10,741 bases of DNA, from contig DUCA01000204.1 of assembly GCA_012960055.1 (NCBI GenBank), positions 1-10,741 on the forward strand. Direction: 5' to 3'. Of the stretch, positions 1 to 6,122 are shown piece after piece (the stretch's first letter is position 1; every line of letters starts with the position of its first letter). Source of the stretch: Cycloclasticus sp. (GTDB taxonomy: Bacteria; Pseudomonadota; Gammaproteobacteria; Methylococcales; Cycloclasticaceae). The notes beneath the pieces are model-generated. The model saw only the letters and a program-made list of their open reading frames with translations. It was not told the DNA's origin and made no database searches. The position numbers and the translations under genes are program-made.

Positions 1-1191
1 CAGGCGATTAGTATGGTTGAAAGCCAGGCACCGGCTATGCTTGAGGTGCACGCCCGCTTGATGGATAAATTAAGTCATGAAGGCCGATTAGATAGAAAAA
101 TTGAGTGCCTACCCAATTATGAGGAGGTTGAAGAACGCAAGGTGCGCGGTGAAGGCTTATTTCGTCCAGAGTTGGCGGTTGTCTTTGCCTACAGTAAATT
201 ATTGCTGAAGGACTTGATGAGTAATTCTTTTATTGTGAAAGACAGTGCTTTCAAGCAAGATTTGTTGGACTACTTTCCATCGAATTTGAGTCGTCAATTT
301 GCTGTTCCAATTGAACAGCACCGTCTGAGGGATGAAATCATTGTCAATCAATTAGTAAATAGTTTGGTGAACCGATTGGGCCCATCATTTGCTTTTAAAA
401 TGAGAGATGAAACGGGTGCCAGTATTGATCGAGTCGTTAAAAATTATAAAGTTGCTTGTAACATTTTTAATGTCGAAGTGATTTGGGCTGATATAGAAGG
501 GCTCGATAACAAGGTGTCGCCAGCGGTTCAAATAACGATGTTGATGGGGGTTCGGAAACTCATTGAGCGTGCGATGTATTGGCTACAAAGAAACCGTTCG
601 CAGGTCGATTCGATTGAACAAATTATCAGTGAGTTTGCCGATGGTGTATCGACCATTGGCGCAGACATTGTCAATTGCGCTTCGCAAGCCGATAAAAAAT
701 ATGTGACGCAACGAATAACGGCGTATAAAGGCGCAAACGTAGGTGCGCAGCTGGCGGAGAAAATTGTGTGTTTGGAATTCGAATTTATGGCTCTCGATAT
801 TATTGCAGTGCATACGGCTGTAAAGCAGAAAAAGGACGATGTTTTACCGGTCTATTCGTTAGTTAGTGAAGTGTTGAAATTAAGTTGGTTGAACGGTTGT
901 ATCAATCGCCTGCCGCGTAAAAACTATTGGCAGTCGTTGGCTAGATCAGCGTTGAGAGAGGATTTGCACGCTGAAAATCGAGCGTTATTGACGGCAATAT
1001 TTCAACGTTCAAATAAAAAAGATACAGCAGCTAAGCGGGTAAGTGATTGGTGCGCTAATAATCGAATTGAGATCGATCGTTATTTACATTTGCTATCCGT
1101 TATTCAGGCTGAAGGTGATATTGAAATTGAACAACTGTCGGTGATCTTAAAAGAGCTGCATGCCATTGTGGAAAAAAGTAAGCTGAAGTAA
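1..1191 (+). CDS. NAD-dependent glutamate dehydrogenase, large type, C-terminal part (5' end outside window)
   Basis: The frame is open from the first base, so this is the 3' end of a longer gene; 396 residues are visible. The protein resembles the C-terminal region of the large (roughly 1600-residue) bacterial NAD-glutamate dehydrogenases, which oxidise glutamate to 2-oxoglutarate and ammonia in the cytoplasm. Recognisable segments are the GEGLFRPELAVVFAYSK-like stretch near residues 50-66, the DYFP segment, the VNRLGPSFAFKMRDETGAS segment and the AMYWLQRNR segment. These belong to the helical domain that follows the catalytic dinucleotide-binding domain; the catalytic residues lie upstream of the window. 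The ATG at 13 is internal, not a real start. The gene converges on the minus-strand hydrolase with 39 bp between stops and no obvious terminator hairpin. Family assignment is confident; the exact biochemical subtype is inferred. Confidence 0.9.
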   Translation, partial: QAISMVESQAPAMLEVHARLMDKLSHEGRLDRKIECLPNYEEVEERKVRGEGLFRPELAVVFAYSKLLLKDLMSNSFIVKDSAFKQDLLDYFPSNLSRQFAVPIEQHRLRDEIIVNQLVNSLVNRLGPSFAFKMRDETGASIDRVVKNYKVACNIFNVEVIWADIEGLDNKVSPAVQITMLMGVRKLIERAMYWLQRNRSQVDSIEQIISEFADGVSTIGADIVNCASQADKKYVTQRITAYKGANVGAQLAEKIVCLEFEFMALDIIAVHTAVKQKKDDVLPVYSLVSEVLKLSWLNGCINRLPRKNYWQSLARSALREDLHAENRALLTAIFQRSNKKDTAAKRVSDWCANNRIEIDRYLHLLSVIQAEGDIEIEQLSVILKELHAIVEKSKLK

Positions 1192-1230
1192 GTATGAGAG
1201 TTTATTGCCTTGAATAATTTGACATTGCTT

Positions 1231-2043
1231 TTATAACGATTGTTTTTGCAACCATGCATTAATAGCATCAGCACTTTCATGCCAACGAGAGTCAAGCATC
1301 ATGGCGTGGCTGGTATTTTTCATATTAAGATATTCAGCATTGTAGGCTTCTGCTGTTTTTCTAATTTGTTCGGGTCTAAAGAACGTATCTTCATCGGCAC
1401 CTAAGGATAACATCGGTATGTCGAACGGGTTCTTTTTGCTGGGTAGTCCTAGCCATAAGCTGTCTAGTAATGCTTTAGGGGAGGAGGGTTGCATTTCGGT
1501 GCAATAGCGAATCACTACATCGTCATCAACATGGCCAGAAAAGACTGATTTTCGGGTGACATCAACGGGTGAAAACCAAGTGCCGAAAAGTTGGCTAAGA
1601 TTATTTTGCATGAAAAAGGTCGGGTTAAAAAACAAATCCATGATGGAAGGTGCAAGTCCATCAGAGGGGACTGATGCCATTAGTATGCATGCTGGTGCAG
1701 TGTTGTATTCAATGTACTTTTGTACAATTAAACCACCAAGCGAATGGCCAATAAGAATCGGTGTTTCGCCAATTTCGGCGATGACGCGTTCAATGTCATT
1801 CACGTAATCGGCAATACTGTTTGATGGCAGGTTTTCTTGTCCCCCACTTTTGCCGTGCCCGCGTAAATCCACTGCATACGTAGGGTGGCCAAGTTCGGAG
1901 AAGTAGGGCATAAACTTTTCGTTCCAGCACCATGCTGCCATATTAGCGCCGTGGATGAATAAGATAGGTGTTCGAGACGTTTTTTTGGGTTGGTTCTCTA
2001 AAACATATAAGCTTGGGTGTTCGGAGATTCTTTTGATTTTCAT
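1231..2043 (-). CDS. alpha/beta hydrolase, probably a lipase/esterase-like or lactonase-like fold member
   Basis: A 270-residue protein with the complete alpha/beta-hydrolase signature. The HGAN oxyanion motif is at residues 31-34, a DLRGHGKS strand-loop at 59-66, and the nucleophile elbow GHSLGG at 99-104 makes Ser101 the likely nucleophile. Asp217 or Asp219 in the GADEDTFF segment is the likely acid and His246 in NTSHAMML the catalytic base. There is no signal peptide, so it should be cytoplasmic. The length is normal for a single-domain hydrolase with a modest cap (about residues 125-195). The substrate cannot be read from the sequence. It is transcribed alone, divergently from the candidate small RNA and ped-like operon, and convergently with the glutamate dehydrogenase. 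The ribosome binding site upstream of the ATG at 2043 is weak. Superfamily is near certain, specific activity unknown. Confidence 0.9.
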   Translation of the reverse strand: MKIKRISEHPSLYVLENQPKKTSRTPILFIHGANMAAWCWNEKFMPYFSELGHPTYAVDLRGHGKSGGQENLPSNSIADYVNDIERVIAEIGETPILIGHSLGGLIVQKYIEYNTAPACILMASVPSDGLAPSIMDLFFNPTFFMQNNLSQLFGTWFSPVDVTRKSVFSGHVDDDVVIRYCTEMQPSSPKALLDSLWLGLPSKKNPFDIPMLSLGADEDTFFRPEQIRKTAEAYNAEYLNMKNTSHAMMLDSRWHESADAINAWLQKQSL

Positions 2044-2061
2044 AGTGGTTTTTAAAAAATT

Positions 2062-2075
2062 GCTTATCTATAAGC
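2062..2075. repeat. Short inverted repeat (GCTTAT-CT-ATAAGC) upstream of the hydrolase
   Basis: Two perfect 6-bp arms separated by 2 bp sit 19-32 bp upstream of the hydrolase start codon, where a promoter or operator would be expected. The shape fits a dimeric repressor site, but such AT-rich palindromes also occur by chance. No regulator gene is adjacent. Confidence 0.3.
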
Positions 2076-2109
2076 TATTGTTTTCGATCCTGTTTGCGAG
2101 CAAATTGTG

Positions 2110-2119
2110 ATCATATGAT
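2110..2119. repeat. Perfect 10-bp palindrome ATCATATGAT upstream of the small-RNA promoter
   Basis: The palindrome ends 10 bp upstream of the -35 box at 2130. It overlaps a TGTGATC half-site (2106-2112) resembling one arm of a CRP/Vfr site, but the second arm does not match the CRP consensus. It could be an activator or repressor site serving the promoter at 2130-2158, the divergent hydrolase, or neither. Confidence 0.3.
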
Positions 2120-2129
2120 AAAATAAGTA

Positions 2130-2158
2130 TTGACGAATGCTGCATGGCAATATATAAT
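2130..2158 (+). promoter_or_regulatory. Near-consensus sigma-70 promoter
   Basis: A -35 box TTGACG (2130-2135, five of six consensus bases) is separated by exactly 17 bp from a perfect -10 box TATAAT (2153-2158). The predicted start is about 2163-2166. It is the strongest promoter-like sequence I see in the window. It points away from the hydrolase, toward an intrinsic terminator at 2228-2255 and then the ped-like operon at 2410. Confidence 0.8.
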
Positions 2159-2162
2159 CATT

Positions 2163-2255
2163 ATTACATTGTTGCAGTAGCTTTGCTAAGCAATCCTACT
2201 GAATTTAATAATGTTCTCCTCCTCTTGGCGACTCTTTATGGGTCGCTTTTTTTTT
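2163..2255 (+). ncRNA. Candidate small RNA, about 90 nt
   Basis: The stretch lies between the strong promoter at 2130-2158 and the intrinsic terminator at 2228-2255, with no convincing coding sequence. The predicted transcript has a 5' hairpin: CAGTAG (2175-2180) pairs with CTACTG (2196-2201), a 2x2 internal loop follows, and TTGC (2183-2186) pairs with GCAA (2190-2193) around a TAA loop. A single-stranded linker (2202-2227) comes next, AU-rich and then CU-rich, with CTCCTCCTC at 2216-2224. The terminator stem with nine U closes it. This is the layout of an Hfq-type regulatory RNA, and the CU-rich patch could pair with Shine-Dalgarno sequences. I do not recognise it as a known family. The alternative is a prematurely terminated leader of the ped-like operon; I see no antiterminator pairing, so I favour a free RNA. 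Confidence 0.6.
2228..2255 (+). terminator. Strong Rho-independent terminator
   Basis: GCGACTC (2228-2234) pairs with GGGTCGC (2240-2246), giving seven pairs including one G-U, around the 5-nt loop TTTAT. Nine T follow directly (2247-2255). The nearest upstream plus-strand gene ends more than 1 kb away and a minus-strand gene lies between, so the terminator most plausibly serves the RNA started at about 2165. Read in the opposite direction it has no T-tract, so it is not a hydrolase terminator. Confidence 0.85.
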
Positions 2256-2409
2256 GCCTGCCTGTTCTGGCTCCAAGTATAGAGCAGTGCGGGGTGGTAA
2301 TCTGCAGTTACTGAAAATGAATCAACAATAAAATTGAGATTGAGGCCTGGTTTGATTCTTCATCAGTTTGTTCATCATGCATTAACGCTTATAAGGTATT
2401 ATTTGGCGC
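2256..2409. other. Leader/promoter region of the ped-like operon, no clear elements
   Basis: These 154 bp lie between the terminator and the first ped-like gene. I see no convincing sigma-70 promoter, no sigma-54 site and no ORF. An AAGG (2393-2396), 13 nt before the ATG at 2410, is the likely weak ribosome binding site. Pseudomonad ped/exa genes are activated by LuxR-type response regulators, so an activator-dependent promoter with poor core boxes would fit; this is inference only. Confidence 0.4.
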
Positions 2410-3579
2410 ATGATTAAAAAATTAAAAAAATGCGTATTGTTTGGTGCACTTGTGATTTTTTCTGGCTATGCGCAATCCCAAAACGTTAACATCAAGTTGG
2501 CTTTTTTAACGCAGAAGCTAGCAACGCCACCGGCACTATCAAACCTTGATCCTATTTTAACTGATAAAGGGGTTCAAGGGGCCGTGTTAGGTATAAAAGA
2601 CAATAATACAACAGGGCGGTTTACTGGGCACCAGTATGATTTGAAACATGTAGAAGTGCCGGTGGGTGGTAATGTAGCTCAAGTATTCGAGCAGTTAGTT
2701 ACGAACGGTTACGAATACATCATTACGGATGTGCAAACCGCCACATTAAAGTCATTTTTTAAGTTACCGAGTGCCAAAAAGGTGTTGTTGTTTAATGTGT
2801 CTTCGGCTGACAACGTATTAAGAAATAAAAGCTGCAGTGCTAATACGTTTCATATGATTCCCAGTGACGCCATGCGAGCGGATGCGTTGGCTCAGTTCAT
2901 GTTAAAGAAGCGTTGGAATAAATGGTTTTTAGTTAAAGGCAAAGATACCGCCGACGTTAATTTTGCAAAAGCTCTGAAACATTCAGCAAAGCGTTTTGGC
3001 GTTAAAATTGTGGAAGAAAAAACTTGGAATTTTGATCATGATGCGCGCAGAACAGCGCAGGCGGATATTCCTGTTTTCACACAAGGCTCAGATTACGATG
3101 TTTTAGTGGTGGCCGACGTTAAGGGTTTGTTTGGTGAGTATTTAGCAATGAATACGTGGTTGCCTCGGCCTATTATTGGTACTCAAGGGCTGGTGCCAAG
3201 GGCGTGGCATCGAACGCATGAACGTTGGGGTGCTGTGCAAATGCAAAATCGTTTTTATGAACAAGCAGGGCGTTGGATGAACGATGTGGATTATGCCTCG
3301 TGGTTAGCGGTGCGTGCTGTAGGTGAGGCGGTAACGCGTGCTAAGAGTGTGGCGGCGGCCGATATTAAAACGTTTTTGTTAAGTGAGGAGTTTAGCCTTG
3401 CTGGTTTCAAAGGGGTTAAGCTGACGTTTAGGCATTGGAATCAACAATTAAGACAGCCCGTTTTGCTGGCTACGGCGCGCTCTATTGTGTCGGTTATGCC
3501 GCATAAAGAATTCTTACACCCACGTACTTACCTCGATACACTGGGTTATGATAGCCCGGAATCTAGTTGCGAGTTTTAA
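2410..3579 (+). CDS. pedA1: Periplasmic substrate-binding-like protein of a PQQ-alcohol-dehydrogenase-associated ABC system
   Basis: A 389-residue protein with a clear Sec signal peptide: lysines at 3-7, hydrophobic core 8-20, likely cleavage after AQS at 21-23. The mature part resembles type I periplasmic binding proteins (branched-chain amino acid class) of the subfamily annotated as 'PQQ-dependent alcohol dehydrogenase system ABC substrate-binding protein'. The segment around residues 148-172 (FHMIPSDAMRADALAQF then KRW) and the WLAVRAVGEAVTR helix near 299-311 are the features I rely on. Only two cysteines, Cys142 and Cys387, remain in the mature protein and could form a disulfide. It heads a four-gene operon and is followed after 3 bp by the beta-propeller gene. 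The ligand is unknown; lanthanide or alcohol-related roles are inferred from P. putida. The symbol follows the P. putida pedA1A2BC gene order and is less certain than the family. Confidence 0.82.
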   Translation: MIKKLKKCVLFGALVIFSGYAQSQNVNIKLAFLTQKLATPPALSNLDPILTDKGVQGAVLGIKDNNTTGRFTGHQYDLKHVEVPVGGNVAQVFEQLVTNGYEYIITDVQTATLKSFFKLPSAKKVLLFNVSSADNVLRNKSCSANTFHMIPSDAMRADALAQFMLKKRWNKWFLVKGKDTADVNFAKALKHSAKRFGVKIVEEKTWNFDHDARRTAQADIPVFTQGSDYDVLVVADVKGLFGEYLAMNTWLPRPIIGTQGLVPRAWHRTHERWGAVQMQNRFYEQAGRWMNDVDYASWLAVRAVGEAVTRAKSVAAADIKTFLLSEEFSLAGFKGVKLTFRHWNQQLRQPVLLATARSIVSVMPHKEFLHPRTYLDTLGYDSPESSCEF

Positions 3580-3582
3580 GTT

Positions 3583-4539
3583 ATGAATAAATTGTATTTA
3601 GCCCTGTTCTTAGTTGCCTGTACACCGATCAGTGTGGCCGACACTTTGTATATCACCTTGGAAAAAGACAATGCCTTAGCGGTGGTGGATGGCGAAACGG
3701 GCAAGCTGTTAAAAACAGTGCCGTTGGGTCAGCGGCCTCGTGGTATTGCATTAAGTAAAGACCAAAGCTTGCTGTATGTCGCGGCCAGTGACGATGACAC
3801 GATACAAATTTTAGACATCAATACCTTGAAGGTGATTGGTGAATTGCCGTCAGGTGAAGACCCAGAGTTATTTAAGATTCACCCTAATGGCCGATTACTG
3901 TATGTGTCGAATGAAGATGACAACATTGTCACGGTGATTGATTTAGAGAAAAAAACGGCCTTAGCGGAAATAGCGGTGGGTGTTGAGCCGGAGGGTATTG
4001 CGATTACTCGTGATGGAAAATGGGTGGTGAATACATCTGAAACCACTAATATGGTGCATTGGATAGATCCGGCTGATCAACGCATCAAAGAGAATACATT
4101 GGTTGACCCCCGTCCTAGAGCGGCAGAATTTTCGGTCAATAACGAATGGCTGTTCGTCACGTCTGAAATTGCGGGTTCATTGTCCCGTCTTGATGTGGCA
4201 ACAAAGCAAATTACAGGTAAATTACATTTTAAAATCCCCGGTGTGGACAAAGAATTGATTCAGCCCGTAGGCGTATTAGCGCACCCCAATAATAAGCTGT
4301 TGTTTGTGGCATTAGGCCCCGCTAATCGTGTTGCCGTGGTGGATATACAGTTGATGAAGGTGACGAAGTATTTATTGGTTGGGCAGCGGGTTTGGAATTT
4401 GGCTTTTTCACCGGATTTAAAACGACTTTATACCACCAATGGGGTGAGTAACGATATTTCAATTATTGATGTGGATGACTTGAAAGTCACCAAATCAATT
4501 CGAGTGGGGCATTACCCATGGGGTATCGCAGTTAAATAA
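3583..4539 (+). CDS. pedA2: Secreted seven-bladed YVTN beta-propeller, PQQ-associated
   Basis: A 318-residue protein made almost entirely of about seven repeats of roughly 42 residues. Each runs as LYV..(D/N)..I.V.D..T.K....I.VG..P.GIA.....; blade starts lie near residues 22, 63, 105, 147, 189, 239 and 281. Blade 5 carries an extra loop (KIPGVDKELIQ) of about eight residues. The type matches the beta-propeller protein found in PQQ-dependent catabolism clusters. An N-terminal signal is present: SVA|DT at 17-20 fits signal peptidase I, while LVAC at 10-13 resembles a lipobox placed unusually early. The protein should therefore be periplasmic or, less likely, lipid-anchored. It lies 3 bp after the binding protein gene, and its stop codon overlaps the ATPase start by 1 bp. 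The precise function is unknown; a scaffold or metal/ligand-binding role in the ABC system is inferred. Symbol by gene-order analogy. Confidence 0.85.
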   Translation: MNKLYLALFLVACTPISVADTLYITLEKDNALAVVDGETGKLLKTVPLGQRPRGIALSKDQSLLYVAASDDDTIQILDINTLKVIGELPSGEDPELFKIHPNGRLLYVSNEDDNIVTVIDLEKKTALAEIAVGVEPEGIAITRDGKWVVNTSETTNMVHWIDPADQRIKENTLVDPRPRAAEFSVNNEWLFVTSEIAGSLSRLDVATKQITGKLHFKIPGVDKELIQPVGVLAHPNNKLLFVALGPANRVAVVDIQLMKVTKYLLVGQRVWNLAFSPDLKRLYTTNGVSNDISIIDVDDLKVTKSIRVGHYPWGIAVK

Positions 4540-5285
4540 TGAGCAATCCTTCAGTTGACTCGTTAGCGGTCAAAACACTCAGTTACGCCTACGGCAATAA
4601 GGCCGCTTTAAAAGACATTGATTTTTCTATTGGGCCGGGCGAGTGCACTATTTTGCTGGGGCCAAATGGCGCGGGTAAATCAACCTTATTTTCATTAATT
4701 ACGCATTTATATAACAGCCGAGATGGGCAGATTTTAATTAATGGCTGGGACATTAAAAAGCAGTCCTGCGCAGCATTAGCTCATTTAGGTGTGGTGTTTC
4801 AGCAAACGACCCTAGACATGGATTTAAGTGTGTTGCAAAACCTGCATTACCACGCATCATTGCACGGCATGACGCGCAGGCAAGCGACGGCTCGTATTCA
4901 AGAAGAATTAGAGCGTCAAGGTATGCTGGAGCGCCAAAATGAGAAAGTTAGGCAGCTTAATGGCGGCCACCGCCGTCGCGTGGAAATTGCACGTGCGTTG
5001 TTGCATAAACCGTCGTTGTTATTGTTGGATGAACCAACGGTTGGCCTAGATGTGTCCAGCCGCAAAGGCATTGTGGAACATGTTCACGCCTTATGTGAAA
5101 ACGATAACTTATCGGTTTTATGGGCAACGCATTTGATTGATGAAATTCACCCGTCTGATCAGTTGATTGTGCTGCACCAAGGTGCAATTAAGGCGCAAGG
5201 CTCGGTGAGCGAAGTCTGTAATGGTCGCTCAGCGGATGATATTTCACAAACGTTTCAACAATTAACACAGGCAAAAGCATCATGA
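4539..5285 (+). CDS. pedB: ABC transporter ATP-binding protein, PQQ-alcohol-dehydrogenase system type
   Basis: A 248-residue single nucleotide-binding domain that hydrolyses ATP on the cytoplasmic face to power the permease encoded next. All motifs are visible: Walker A GPNGAGKST at 41-49, Q-loop Gln88, signature at 140-144, Walker B LLLLLD with Asp164 and Glu165, D-loop GLD at 169-171 and H-loop His198. The signature reads LNGGH instead of LSGGQ, with RRRVEIARALLH following. I believe this variant is shared by the PQQ-associated subfamily but cannot check it here. The ATG overlaps the previous stop by 1 bp (TAATG), and the permease start overlaps this stop by 4 bp (ATGA), so translation is coupled. 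The gene symbol follows P. putida order and is moderately certain. Confidence 0.88.
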   Translation: MSNPSVDSLAVKTLSYAYGNKAALKDIDFSIGPGECTILLGPNGAGKSTLFSLITHLYNSRDGQILINGWDIKKQSCAALAHLGVVFQQTTLDMDLSVLQNLHYHASLHGMTRRQATARIQEELERQGMLERQNEKVRQLNGGHRRRVEIARALLHKPSLLLLDEPTVGLDVSSRKGIVEHVHALCENDNLSVLWATHLIDEIHPSDQLIVLHQGAIKAQGSVSEVCNGRSADDISQTFQQLTQAKAS

Positions 5286-6091
5286 GATTAGGTCATGGGG
5301 TTATTGCCTTAAAAGGCATTATTAAACGCGAGTTATGGCGATTTCTGCGCCAACGTGAACGTTTTATTGCGGCGCTTGTGCGGCCATTGGTTTGGTTGTT
5401 TGTGTTTGCGGCGGGTTTTCGTTCAACCTTGGGTATTGCCATTATTCCACCATATGAAACGTATATCTTGTATGAGGTGTACATCGCCGCTGGCCTTATC
5501 GGCATGATTCAGCTGTTTAATGGCATGCAAAGTTCCTTATCGATGGTGTATGACCGTGAAATGGGTAGCATGAAAACCTTGTTAATCAGCCCCTTGCCCC
5601 GTTGGTTTTTGTTGATGGGGAAATTATTGGCGGGTACATCGGTATCCATTTTGCAGGCCTACGTGTTTTTATTGATCGCGTGGTTTTATGATATCCAAGC
5701 ACCGTTGTTAGGCTATGTCACCTTGTTCCCAGCTTTGGTGTTGGCCGGCTTGATGTTGGGCGCACTAGGCATGTTGTTATCGTCGTTTATCAAACAGCTG
5801 GAAAACTTTGCAGGTGTGATGAACTTTGTTATTTTTCCGATGTTTTTTATGTCAACCGCCTTGTATCCCTTGTGGAAGATAAAAGAGTCCAGTGAGTTGT
5901 TGCATACCTTGGCAAGTTATAACCCCTTTTCACAAGCCGTTGAATTGATTCGTTTTGCCTTGTATGGCCAGTTTAACTCATATGCTTTTGTGTATACCTT
6001 GGCTGCATTTATTGTTTTTATGGCAGTGGCTGTATGGGGTTACAACCCGTCAAAAGGGATGATGGTTAAGAAGGGCGGCGGCCCCAGATAG
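5282..6091 (+). CDS. pedC: ABC-2 type permease, PedC family
   Basis: A 269-residue inner-membrane protein with about six predicted transmembrane segments (near residues 30-46, 63-80, 110-134, 145-169, 178-195 and 235-252). It carries the ABC-2 hallmarks: DREMGSMKTLLISPLPR at 91-107 between TM2 and TM3, FPMFFMSTALYPLW at 185-198 and NPFSQAVELIRFALYG at 214-229. ABC-2 permeases normally export substrates, so its pairing with a periplasmic binding protein is notable. It shares a 4-bp overlap with the ATPase gene and ends 31 bp before miaB. The family is the permease of the PQQ-dependent alcohol dehydrogenase-associated transporter, named PedC in phenylethanol-degrading Pseudomonas. The transported substrate and direction are not established by sequence. 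Confidence 0.88.
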   Translation: MRLGHGVIALKGIIKRELWRFLRQRERFIAALVRPLVWLFVFAAGFRSTLGIAIIPPYETYILYEVYIAAGLIGMIQLFNGMQSSLSMVYDREMGSMKTLLISPLPRWFLLMGKLLAGTSVSILQAYVFLLIAWFYDIQAPLLGYVTLFPALVLAGLMLGALGMLLSSFIKQLENFAGVMNFVIFPMFFMSTALYPLWKIKESSELLHTLASYNPFSQAVELIRFALYGQFNSYAFVYTLAAFIVFMAVAVWGYNPSKGMMVKKGGGPR

Positions 6092-6103
6092 TGGTCGACT
6101 CTG

Positions 6104-6112
6104 TGGTAAAAT
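6104..6112 (+). promoter_or_regulatory. Possible extended -10 promoter element for miaB
   Basis: TGGTAAAAT in the 31-bp gap before miaB matches an extended -10 (TGN plus TAAAAT). A start about 7 nt downstream would leave only a few bases before the ATG at 6123, and no Shine-Dalgarno sequence is visible in that gap. No good -35 box is present, so this is tentative; miaB may simply be read through from the ped-like operon. Confidence 0.35.
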
Positions 6113-6122
6113 CCCACTTAAT

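Noticed and set aside
583..813. Minus-strand ORF of 76 codons inside the glutamate dehydrogenase gene
   Set aside because: It is antisense to a confidently identified gene and has no recognisable domain or start signal; other antisense ORFs in the window were rejected for the same reason.
1192..1230. Searched for a bidirectional terminator between the convergent dehydrogenase and hydrolase genes
   Set aside because: No hairpin with a T-tract is visible on either strand.
2106..2121. CRP-like site at TGTGATC
   Set aside because: Only one arm matches; the second arm does not fit the TCACA half, so a CRP/Vfr site is not supported beyond a half-site.
2211..2282. A 23-codon ORF with a hydrophobic C-terminal half starting at ATG 2211
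   Set aside because: No ribosome binding site, and the intrinsic terminator lies inside it; the run of phenylalanines is just the T-tract translated.
2308..2334. Possible promoter TTACTG, 15 bp, TAAAAT
   Set aside because: The spacer is short and the -35 weak in AT-rich DNA; not distinguishable from chance.
2368..2395. Possible promoter TTGTTC, 16 bp, TATAAG before the first ped-like gene
   Set aside because: The -35 match is poor, and the implied start would fall after the AAGG ribosome binding site, only a few bases before the ATG.
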